From contig JAVHXR010000027.1 in the NCBI GenBank assembly GCA_031119515.1, positions 1 through 7,425 on the forward strand: a stretch of 7,425 nucleotides of DNA, written 5' to 3'. A program made the translations under genes and the position numbers. Origin of the DNA: Propionicimonas sp. (GTDB lineage Bacteria; Actinomycetota; Actinomycetes; Propionibacteriales; Propionibacteriaceae). Below, piece after piece: positions 1-5,777 of this stretch (its first letter is position 1; each line of letters begins with the position of its first letter). Below the pieces are notes generated by a model. The model did not search any database. It was not told the origin of the DNA and saw only the letters and a program-made list of their open reading frames with translations.

Positions 1-975
1 CAGCTCCTCCAGCAGGGCGTCGGGGTTGATCCCGTTCTTCACCTCGATCACCAGCCGGAGGCCGTTGGTGAGGTCGGTGAGGTCCTTGATGTCGCTGATC
101 CCGCTGAGCTTCTTCGCCTGGACCAGGGTCTTGACCTGCTCCATGATCCGCTCCGGGCCGACCATGTACGGCAGCTCGGTCACGACGATCCCGCGCCGCC
201 GCGGGCTGACCTGCTCGATCCGGGCGCTGGCGCGGACCTTGAACGTGCCGCGCCCGGTGGCGTAGGCGTCCCGAATCCCGTCCAGGCCGATGATCTTGCC
301 ACCGGCCGGGAGGTCCGGCCCGGGGATGAACCGCATCAGGTCGTCGACGCCGGCCTCGGGGTGGCGGAGCAGGTGCTTGCACGCCTGGACGGTCTCGACC
401 AGGTTGTGCGGCGGGATGTTGGTGGCCATCCCGACGGCGATGCCGGTGGTGCCGTTGACCAGCAGGTTGGGCAGCGCCGCCGGCAGCACGACCGGCTCGG
501 TCTCCTTGCCGTCGTAGTTGGGCCGGAAGTCGACGGTGTCCTCGGCGAGCCCCGCCGTCATCGCGGCCGCCGCCGGCGCCATCCGGCACTCGGTGTACCG
601 CATCGCCGCCGGACCGGAATCCAGCGAGCCGAAGTTCCCGTGCCCGTCGACCAGCGGCAGTCGCATCGCCCACGGCTGGCCCAGCCGGACCAGCGCGTCG
701 TAGATCGCGGAGTCACCGTGCGGGTGCAGCTGGCCCATCACCTGGCCGACCACCCGGGCGCACTTCACGTGCGCCGCGTCCGGCCGGATCCGCATGTCGT
801 CCATCGTGTAGAGGATCCGGCGCTGGACGGGCTTGAGGCCGTCCCTGGCATCGGGCAGCGCTCGGGAGTAGATCACCGAATAGGCGTACTCCAGGTAGCT
901 GGCCTCCATCTCGGCCGAGACGTCGATGTCGACGATCCGTTCGGCGACCTCGTCGTCTGTGGGCGGTTTGGCCAT
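1..975 (-). CDS. parC: DNA topoisomerase IV subunit A (ParC), N-terminal part, cut by window edge
   Basis: This encodes the DNA-cleaving subunit of a type IIA topoisomerase, which with ParE decatenates and relaxes chromosomes. The 325 visible residues cover the winged-helix cleavage core. The catalytic Arg-Tyr pair is R126-Y127 in AAMRYTEC. QRRILYTM lies near residue 51, the quinolone-pocket segment HPHGDSAIYD at 84-93, and PNLLVNGTTGIAVGMATNIPP at about 169-189. The block LVDGHGNFGS followed by AAMRYTECRMA resembles Streptomyces ParC more than GyrA as I recall those sequences, so I call parC; gyrA is the alternative. The C-terminal half and the beta-pinwheel domain lie outside the window. 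The start is ATG at 975, with GAGGAG at 991-986 ten bases upstream; an out-of-frame ATG at 985 is ignored. The pocket keeps S89 and D93, matching E. coli GyrA S83 and D87, so no resistance-type change is visible. The App1-type gene lies 106 bases upstream on the same strand. Confidence 0.93.
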   Translation of the reverse strand, partial: MAKPPTDDEVAERIVDIDVSAEMEASYLEYAYSVIYSRALPDARDGLKPVQRRILYTMDDMRIRPDAAHVKCARVVGQVMGQLHPHGDSAIYDALVRLGQPWAMRLPLVDGHGNFGSLDSGPAAMRYTECRMAPAAAAMTAGLAEDTVDFRPNYDGKETEPVVLPAALPNLLVNGTTGIAVGMATNIPPHNLVETVQACKHLLRHPEAGVDDLMRFIPGPDLPAGGKIIGLDGIRDAYATGRGTFKVRASARIEQVSPRRRGIVVTELPYMVGPERIMEQVKTLVQAKKLSGISDIKDLTDLTNGLRLVIEVKNGINPDALLEEL

Positions 976-1032
976 GGCTCCTCATCTCCTCGCCCCGCGG
1001 GACGCGCCGGGGCCCCTTGATTCTGCCGCAGC

Positions 1033-1049
1033 CGCGACCCCGGGTCGCG
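1033..1049 (-). terminator. GC hairpin in the gap between the App1-type gene and parC
   Basis: An inverted repeat with a 6-bp stem (1033-1038 with 1044-1049) and a 5-base loop lies 33 bases after the App1-type stop codon. It is followed on the minus strand by the only A/T-containing patch in the gap, which holds CAGAAT (1025-1020), a weak -10 candidate for parC. No T-tract follows, so this is at most a terminator of the tail-less kind suggested for high-GC bacteria. Chance hairpins are common at this base composition. The rest of the 976-1081 gap is GC-rich, with a G8 run at 1066-1073. Confidence 0.25.
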
Positions 1050-1081
1050 CCGGACGCGCCCGGCCGGGGGGGGCGGCGGGG

Positions 1082-2116
1082 TCAGGACAGCTCGGGCAGG
1101 TCGCTCAGCTGCGCCAGCAGGCCGCGTCCGTCCGGAGCGCTGCGGACCGGGATCCCGGACGGCAGCGACTCGTCCTCCTGCAGCGCCGAGAGGGTGCCGT
1201 GGGCGAGCACCTGCTCGGTCGGGCTCAGCTGCCGGATCGCGATCGCCCTGACGTTGTCAGGAGCGACCCGGGCGAACTCGCTGTAGATCGCGAGGTCGTG
1301 CTGGCCGTCGTCCCCGACCAGTAGCCAGCTCACCTCCGGGAAGTCCCGGGTCAGCTGCAGCAGGGCCTCGCGCTTGTGCTGCAGCCCGGAGCGGAACCAG
1401 CCGGTGTTGGTCGGTCCCCAGTCGGTCAGCACCATCGCCCCGGGCGGATAGGCGTGCCGGCGCAGGAACCGCGACAGGAAGCCGTGGGTGTTCCAGGCCC
1501 CTGTCGACAGGTAGATCACGGGTGCCCCTGGGTGGCGGGCGAGCAACTCGGTGTACAGGCGCGCCATCCCCGGCACGGCCTGCCGGGCGGACTCGTCGCG
1601 GATGAAGCTGTTCCAGAAGGCGATGAACGGCCGCGGCAGCAGCGTCGTGATCACGGTGTCGTCGATGTCCGAGACGAGCCCGAAGCGCTGGTCCTCGCCG
1701 ACGATGTGGAGCGGGGCCGTGGACCGCTTCGACCCGGCGCTGCGGATCTCGACGCTCTGCCAGCCGGGTTGCAGCCCGTGGTCGCGGATCCGCAGGTCGA
1801 TGTACCCGCCGCGGTCGGTGACGGTGTGGATCACCTGGTCGCCGAGCTTGAGCGTGATCCGGGCGCGCACGCAGGGTGCGGTGACGAAGTTGCGGAAGCC
1901 GCGCCGCTTGACGAAGTCCTGGGTCGCCTTGCGCAGCCGGCTGCGCGCCCGCCGCGGCGTCAGGACCACCCGTCCGAGCACCCGGACGCTGGTGGGGGTG
2001 CCATAGCCGGTGTAGCAGATGACGTGCTCGCGCCAGCCCAGGGACCGCCACACCCGCTCACCGACCCGGTCGATGATCTCCTCGATCCGGGCCGCGATGA
2101 AGGGGCGGGTGCTCAC
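1082..2116 (-). CDS. App1-family (DUF2183) HAD-type phosphatase
   Basis: This 344-residue protein ends in a HAD-superfamily phosphatase domain of the App1 type. The family is named after yeast App1, a phosphatidate phosphatase; the bacterial substrate is not known to me. The HAD signature is complete: motif I DIDDT at 150-154 (nucleophile D150, general acid D152), motif II S204/T205 in YLSTGAWN, motif III K248, and motif IV GDDGQHD at 268-274. Residues 40-140 form a beta-rich accessory domain, with GGYIDLRI at 103-110, that normally precedes the catalytic part. No signal peptide is seen, so I infer a cytoplasmic or membrane-peripheral enzyme. GTG at 2116 is chosen because family-like sequence starts there; the open frame runs on to 2662 but would overlap the divergent DUF5998 gene. 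No Shine-Dalgarno precedes the GTG, and a -10-like box sits 10 bases upstream, suggesting a leaderless or near-leaderless mRNA. Confidence 0.85.
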   Translation of the reverse strand: MSTRPFIAARIEEIIDRVGERVWRSLGWREHVICYTGYGTPTSVRVLGRVVLTPRRARSRLRKATQDFVKRRGFRNFVTAPCVRARITLKLGDQVIHTVTDRGGYIDLRIRDHGLQPGWQSVEIRSAGSKRSTAPLHIVGEDQRFGLVSDIDDTVITTLLPRPFIAFWNSFIRDESARQAVPGMARLYTELLARHPGAPVIYLSTGAWNTHGFLSRFLRRHAYPPGAMVLTDWGPTNTGWFRSGLQHKREALLQLTRDFPEVSWLLVGDDGQHDLAIYSEFARVAPDNVRAIAIRQLSPTEQVLAHGTLSALQEDESLPSGIPVRSAPDGRGLLAQLSDLPELS

Positions 2117-2126
2117 GGGACGACAG

Positions 2127-2132
2127 AGTATG
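2127..2132 (-). promoter_or_regulatory. Candidate -10 box for the App1-type gene
   Basis: On the minus strand CATACT (2132-2127) matches TATAAT at 4 of 6 positions and ends 10 bases before the GTG at 2116. The overlapping TACTCT (2130-2125) fits the looser TANNNT form with an 8-base gap. Either would start transcription within a few bases of the start codon, which fits the missing Shine-Dalgarno. No convincing -35 is visible. The 90-base divergent gap 2117-2206 holds nothing else I can name. Confidence 0.35.
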
Positions 2133-2206
2133 CGATCGGCTCCGCCCGGGGCGATGCGGCGACGGGCAATTCCCCTGCGGCGGGGCGCGCATGGAAAGAT
2201 GGCGCA

Positions 2207-2794
2207 ATGACCCCACGACCCGGTCTGGCGCTCCCGGCGGCCCTCGTCGACGAGATCCGCGCCTGTGGTTACTTTCCCGAGCTGATCGCGGACGCGATCT
2301 CGCTGGCCCGCGGGGCGGAGCAGGTCGAGGGGCACCTCGTCCACCACGAAGCCACGTTCAACCACGACGAGATCCAGCGGCACCTGTCGGTGCTCGTGCT
2401 CACCCCGACCAGGCTGGTCGTCGGCCACACCGACGAGAACGCCGCCCCCGGCGAGCCGGTGCGAGCGGTGACCACCACCGAGTCGGTGGCGCTGGGGCAG
2501 GTCAACTCGGTGTCGCTGAGCCAGATCGTGTCCCACCCGGAGTCCTACGGCACCCGGAAGGCCAAGGTCGAGGAGGCCTGGCTCACGATCGGCTGGGGGA
2601 CCACCCGGCGCGTCGAGCTCGAGCCGGCCAGCTGCAGCGACCCCCAGTGCGAGGCTGACCACGGCTACTCCGGCGACCTGACCAGCGACGACCTGACCGT
2701 CCGGATCAGCGCCGCCGCCGACGGCGAGGCGAAGGTGCGCGAGCTGATCGCCTTCGGGACGGCGCTGCAGCTGGCCACCGGCGCCAGCCGATGA
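2207..2794 (+). CDS. DUF5998 family protein of unknown function
   Basis: This 195-residue soluble protein has no signal peptide or membrane segment. It resembles the actinobacterial family I know as DUF5998, whose function is unknown. An N-terminal helical segment (about 10-40) is followed by a mixed alpha/beta region with HHEATFNHDEIQRHL at about 46-60. The most distinctive element is a Cys/His cluster, CSDPQCEADHGYSGD at 143-157, in which C143, C148 and H152 could bind a metal; that is inference. The start is ATG at 2207, with a modest Shine-Dalgarno-like GGAAAG at 2193-2198. The open frame extends far upstream, but that region is antisense to the App1-type gene. The stop codon overlaps the next gene's start as ATGA, so this is the first gene of an operon with the phosphodiesterase and thymidine kinase, and its role may be linked to nucleotide metabolism. 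Confidence 0.8.
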   Translation: MTPRPGLALPAALVDEIRACGYFPELIADAISLARGAEQVEGHLVHHEATFNHDEIQRHLSVLVLTPTRLVVGHTDENAAPGEPVRAVTTTESVALGQVNSVSLSQIVSHPESYGTRKAKVEEAWLTIGWGTTRRVELEPASCSDPQCEADHGYSGDLTSDDLTVRISAAADGEAKVRELIAFGTALQLATGASR

Positions 2795-3909
2795 CCGACC
2801 CTGTCCTTCCCGCCTACGGCACCGGCAGCATCGCCGACCTGCTGCCCAGCATCGGAGCCCACCTCGGGATGCCGGGGCACGATCGGCTCTCGCTCCCCGG
2901 CGCCGAGCGCTATGTGGTGCTGCTGATCGACGGGCTCGGGTGGGAGCAGCGCTCGTACTGGGCGTTCGCCGCCCCGTTCCTGGCCGGGCTTGCCGGCGCC
3001 GGGCGCGCGATCACCTCTGGGGTGCCGAGTACGACAGCGACAAGCATCACGAGCCTGGGGACGGGACTGGTCCCCGGCCAGCACGGCATCGCCGGTTACG
3101 CCTTCCGCTACCCGGCCACCAACCGGGTGCTGAACACCCTGCAATGGCCGGCAGAGGTGCACGGGCTGGACGTCCAGCCGCAGCTGACCTATCTCGAACG
3201 CCTGGCCGGGGCAGGGGTGCGGACGGCGTCGGTCGGGCCGGCCCGGTTCGCCGGGAGCGGGCTGACGACGGTCGCGCTGCGTGACCCGAACTTCCTCGGC
3301 GTGGTCGACGAGGACGACCACTCGCTGCGGGTGGAACTGGTCTGCGATGCCTCGGCAGCGGGGGAGCGCAGCGTGGTGTACGCCTATGAGCGGTCCCTGG
3401 ACCACACCGGTCACAGCCATGGCGTGGGGTCGCAGCCGTGGCTCGCGGCGCTCGCCCGGTGCGACGCGCTGGCGCGCTCGCTGCGGGCCGCGCTGCCGTC
3501 CGCAACGGCGTTGGTGATCACCGGCGACCACGGGATGGTGGACGTCCCCGCCGCCTCCCGGCTGGTGGTCGAGGACGAACCCGGCCTGCTCGAAGGGGTC
3601 ACGCTGTTCGCCGGCGAGGGCCGGCTGCGGCAGCTGTACGTCAGGGACGGCGTCGGGGAAGCTGTGGTGCGACGGTGGCGGGAGCGGCTGTCGGGCTGGG
3701 CCTGGGTGGTGTCGCGGCAGGAGGCGTTCGACGCCGGCTGGTTCGGGGAGGTGAACCCGCGACTGGCCGACAGGTTCGGTGACGTGCTGGTCGCGATGTC
3801 CGGCGACGGCGCCGTGATGAGCCGGTCGCTGCCCAAGGAGTTGTCGCTGGTCGGCATGCACGGGTCGCTGACCGCGGCCGAGATGACCGTCCCCCTGCTG
3901 GTGTGCTGA
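2791..3909 (+). CDS. Alkaline-phosphatase-superfamily nucleotide pyrophosphatase/phosphodiesterase
   Basis: This 372-residue metal-dependent hydrolase belongs to the nucleotide pyrophosphatase/phosphodiesterase branch of the alkaline phosphatase superfamily. Such enzymes use two metal ions and a threonine nucleophile to hydrolyse phosphodiesters or phosphomonoesters. The full metal and nucleophile set is visible: D47 in LLIDGLG, T82 in VPSTTATS (aligned by eye with the NPP nucleophile), D204 and H208 in LDHTGHSHG, D246-H247 in TGDHGMVD, and H357 in GMHGS. No signal peptide or anchor is present, so the enzyme is probably cytoplasmic, unlike many exported relatives. The start ATG at 2791 overlaps the upstream stop by 4 bases and has no strong Shine-Dalgarno, suggesting translational coupling. 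The substrate cannot be read from the sequence; the tdk neighbour suggests a nucleotide, but phosphonate or lipid esters are possible. Confidence 0.88.
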   Translation: MTDPVLPAYGTGSIADLLPSIGAHLGMPGHDRLSLPGAERYVVLLIDGLGWEQRSYWAFAAPFLAGLAGAGRAITSGVPSTTATSITSLGTGLVPGQHGIAGYAFRYPATNRVLNTLQWPAEVHGLDVQPQLTYLERLAGAGVRTASVGPARFAGSGLTTVALRDPNFLGVVDEDDHSLRVELVCDASAAGERSVVYAYERSLDHTGHSHGVGSQPWLAALARCDALARSLRAALPSATALVITGDHGMVDVPAASRLVVEDEPGLLEGVTLFAGEGRLRQLYVRDGVGEAVVRRWRERLSGWAWVVSRQEAFDAGWFGEVNPRLADRFGDVLVAMSGDGAVMSRSLPKELSLVGMHGSLTAAEMTVPLLVC

Positions 3910-3921
3910 AGGAAGGTACCG

Positions 3922-4593
3922 ATGGCTGAACTGGTCTTCTTCACCGGCCCGATGGATTCCGGGAAGTCGACGCTGGCCCTGCAGGTCGCCTACACCGAGA
4001 CCAGGGCCGGACGGGTCGGGCGGCTGTTCACCCGTGGGGACCGTGCCGGCGAGGCGACGATCACCTCACGGATCGGGTTGACGTCGACGGCGATCGAGGT
4101 GCACGAGGACTTCGACTTCTGGGCCTACCTGGTCGGCGAGCTGAGCTCGGGCCACAGGGTGGACTTCCTGGTCTGCGACGAGACCCAGTTCTACGCCGTC
4201 TGCCACATCGACCAGCTCGCCCGGATCGCCGACGACCTCGACATCGAGGTGTTCTGCTTCGGGATCCTCAGCGACTTCCGCACCGAACTGTTCCCGGCCT
4301 CCCGGCGGCTGGTCGAACTGTGCGACCGGATGGAGATGGCGCAGGTGCGGCCGCGCTGCTGGTGCGGGGCCGTCGCCACCCACAACGCCCGGATCGTGGA
4401 CGGCCTGATGGTGGTCGAGGGCGACCAGGTGGTGGTCGGCGACACCGGAGCACCGGAGGCGGAGGTGTCCTACCAGGTGCTGTGCCGGCGGCACCACCGC
4501 CAGCGGCTCACAGCCAGGGTCGCCGGGGTGGACGCGACCCCGGATCCGTTGCCGTTCGACGATGAGCCCGCCGGTGGGCCACCAGACTCCTAG
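3922..4593 (+). CDS. tdk: Thymidine kinase
   Basis: This type II (TK1-like) thymidine kinase phosphorylates thymidine to dTMP with ATP in the cytosolic salvage pathway. At 223 residues it is of usual length. The P-loop is GPMDSGKST at 9-17. The Walker B/catalytic segment is DETQF at 86-90, with E87 the expected catalytic base. The zinc-binding lasso ligands are C146, C148, C188 and H191. The first Cys pair is CxC (RCWCGA) rather than the common CxxC; I recall this form from other actinobacterial enzymes, so it is probably a lineage trait. The sugar-binding region around SYQVLCRRH (183-191) is intact. The last 20 or so residues are an acidic, Pro/Gly-rich tail that looks disordered. The start is ATG at 3922 with a strong Shine-Dalgarno, AGGAAGG at 3910-3916, five bases away and 12 bases after the phosphodiesterase stop. 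Its TAG stop overlaps a probable promoter for the next gene. Confidence 0.93.
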   Translation: MAELVFFTGPMDSGKSTLALQVAYTETRAGRVGRLFTRGDRAGEATITSRIGLTSTAIEVHEDFDFWAYLVGELSSGHRVDFLVCDETQFYAVCHIDQLARIADDLDIEVFCFGILSDFRTELFPASRRLVELCDRMEMAQVRPRCWCGAVATHNARIVDGLMVVEGDQVVVGDTGAPEAEVSYQVLCRRHHRQRLTARVAGVDATPDPLPFDDEPAGGPPDS

Positions 4594-4602
4594 CATGTCG
4601 GT
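4591..4602 (+). promoter_or_regulatory. Probable leaderless promoter for the membrane-protein gene, overlapping the tdk stop
   Basis: TAGCAT (4591-4596) matches TATAAT at 4 of 6 positions, including the key first, second and last bases. It ends exactly 6 bases before the ATG at 4603, placing the transcription start at or next to the A of that ATG. The gene has no Shine-Dalgarno, which fits a leaderless mRNA. The first three bases of the box are the TAG stop of tdk. No clear -35 is seen in the tdk coding end. Confidence 0.5.
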
Positions 4603-5748
4603 ATGACCACGGCACCCGCCCCCCTGCACCCGTCCGCACCCCTGGGGGTCGGCGAGGTGCTGTCGCTCAGCCTCGGCGCGCTCCGGCGGCGGCCCGGCCT
4701 CTTCCTCGCCCTCAGCGCGATCCCTGCCGCCGCCATGACGGTGCTGCTCGTGGTGGTGATGGCGATCTGGCTGCCGCTGCTGCTCAACGCCGTCCTGCTG
4801 ACCCCTGCCAGCGTCGTCCAGGCGCTGGCGCTGCCGGTCGGGGTGGTGGTCGTGGGGTCGATCGGCATCGGGCTGCTGCAGTTGTGGGTGGTGGGGCTGA
4901 TGAGCATCCTCACCCGGGAGACGCTCGCCGATCGGCGGCCGGCCTTCGCCGACCTGGTGCGGCTGTCCCGCGGTTCCTTCGGCCGGCTGGTGGTGCTGGC
5001 GGTGCTCGGAGTCGTCGCGTACGGCGTCGTCGTCGCCGTCATCCTGGCCCCGATGCTGGTCTCGGTCGCCGCCGCCGTCCAGGACCCGGGTGGGCCGGCG
5101 CTGGCCGGCGGAGTCCTGCTGACGATCCTGCTGACGCTCGCGGCCTATCCGTTGCTCATCTTCGTGATGGTCCGGCTGGTCTACCTGCTGCCGTCGGTGA
5201 GCCTTGCCGGCCTGGCGCCGACGGCGGCGCTGCGCCACGCGTGGGGGCTCACCAGAGGAGTCTTCTGGCGGACCTTCGGCTACCTGCTTGTCGCCTACCT
5301 GATCGTCTGGGCGCTGTCGATGGTGGCCGGCACTGTGCTGCAGCTGGCGGCACTGGCACCGGCGGGCCAGTTGCAGGCCGGCGGGTCGACCGGCCCGGAG
5401 CTCGGCGCCGCACTCGCGGTCCTGACCATCGCTGCCGCCGTCGTGCAGGCTGTCGTCCAGCTCGTCACGGTGCCGTTCCTGGTGGCGGTGATCACGGTGA
5501 TGTACGCCGAACGCACCCATGACCCCGCGCTTCCGCGGCCGGCAGCGCCGACCTGGGGAGCAGTGCCAGGGCAGCCCTTCAACGGCGGGCAGCCCTACGG
5601 CCGGCCCGGTACGCCGACAACCGGGTACGGCCAGCCGCCCTACGGCCAGCCCGGGTACCCGCCGCCGGGGTACGGCCAGTGGCAGCCGGGTGGGCAGCCG
5701 CCGCAGAACCCCTGGCAGCCAGCGGGAGGGAACCGGCCCCTGGCCTGA
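4603..5748 (+). CDS. Polytopic membrane protein (GPDP membrane-domain-like) with Gly/Pro/Tyr/Gln-rich C-terminal tail
   Basis: This 381-residue integral membrane protein has about six hydrophobic segments, at roughly 33-63, 72-103, 128-158, 166-197, 223-250 and 268-303. The start LGVGEVLSLSLGALRRRPG (14-32) and ALRHAWGLTRGVFWRTFGY (209-227) resemble the membrane domain annotated in actinobacteria as glycerophosphoryl diester phosphodiesterase membrane domain (DUF7847-like). No catalytic phosphodiesterase domain is attached, so an enzymatic role is not implied. Residues about 308-381 form a low-complexity tail rich in Gly, Pro, Tyr and Gln with repeated YGQP-type units; the topology of this tail is unclear. 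In relatives I recall, such a Pro-rich segment often sits at the N-terminus. No Shine-Dalgarno precedes the ATG at 4603; a -10-like box suggests separate, leaderless expression from tdk. The gene converges on sepH. Confidence 0.8.
   Translation: MTTAPAPLHPSAPLGVGEVLSLSLGALRRRPGLFLALSAIPAAAMTVLLVVVMAIWLPLLLNAVLLTPASVVQALALPVGVVVVGSIGIGLLQLWVVGLMSILTRETLADRRPAFADLVRLSRGSFGRLVVLAVLGVVAYGVVVAVILAPMLVSVAAAVQDPGGPALAGGVLLTILLTLAAYPLLIFVMVRLVYLLPSVSLAGLAPTAALRHAWGLTRGVFWRTFGYLLVAYLIVWALSMVAGTVLQLAALAPAGQLQAGGSTGPELGAALAVLTIAAAVVQAVVQLVTVPFLVAVITVMYAERTHDPALPRPAAPTWGAVPGQPFNGGQPYGRPGTPTTGYGQPPYGQPGYPPPGYGQWQPGGQPPQNPWQPAGGNRPLA
5596..5679 (+). repeat. Short direct repeats encoding YG[QR]P-like units
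   Basis: TACGGCCAG occurs at 5626-5634, 5641-5649 and 5671-5679, with a one-base variant (TACGGCCGG) at 5596-5604. Spacings are 30, 15 and 30 bases, all multiples of 15, so the array has a five-codon period and stays in frame. It encodes the Tyr-Gly-Gln/Arg core of the tail of the membrane protein. Confidence 0.7.
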
Positions 5749-5777
5749 GCCCGGGCCGGGGTGGACCCGGCCTCAGG
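5744..5777. terminator. Inverted repeat spanning both convergent stop codons
   Basis: CCTGAG (5744-5749) is complementary to CTCAGG (5772-5777), and inside it GCCGGG (5755-5760) pairs with CCCGGC (5766-5771) around a GTGGA loop, leaving a one-sided bulge. The TGA stop of the membrane gene (5746-5748) and the TGA stop of sepH (5775-5773) lie in opposite arms. It is placed as a bidirectional terminator between convergent genes, but no T-tract follows on either strand, so the role is inferred. Confidence 0.5.

Noticed and set aside
2117..2662. N-terminal extension of the App1-type protein upstream to 2662
   Set aside because: The extension is antisense to the DUF5998 gene and resembles nothing; the protein is complete from the GTG at 2116.
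2665..3861. Open frame of 398 codons on the minus strand opposite the phosphodiesterase
   Set aside because: The plus-strand gene has a full set of metal-binding and nucleophile motifs; the minus-strand translation is His/Gln/Arg-rich low-complexity sequence.
4066..5520. Long open frame (484 codons) on the minus strand opposite tdk and the membrane gene
   Set aside because: It is rich in His, Gln, Arg and Asp, with no family resemblance, and overlaps two well-supported genes. This is the usual antisense open frame of high-GC coding DNA.
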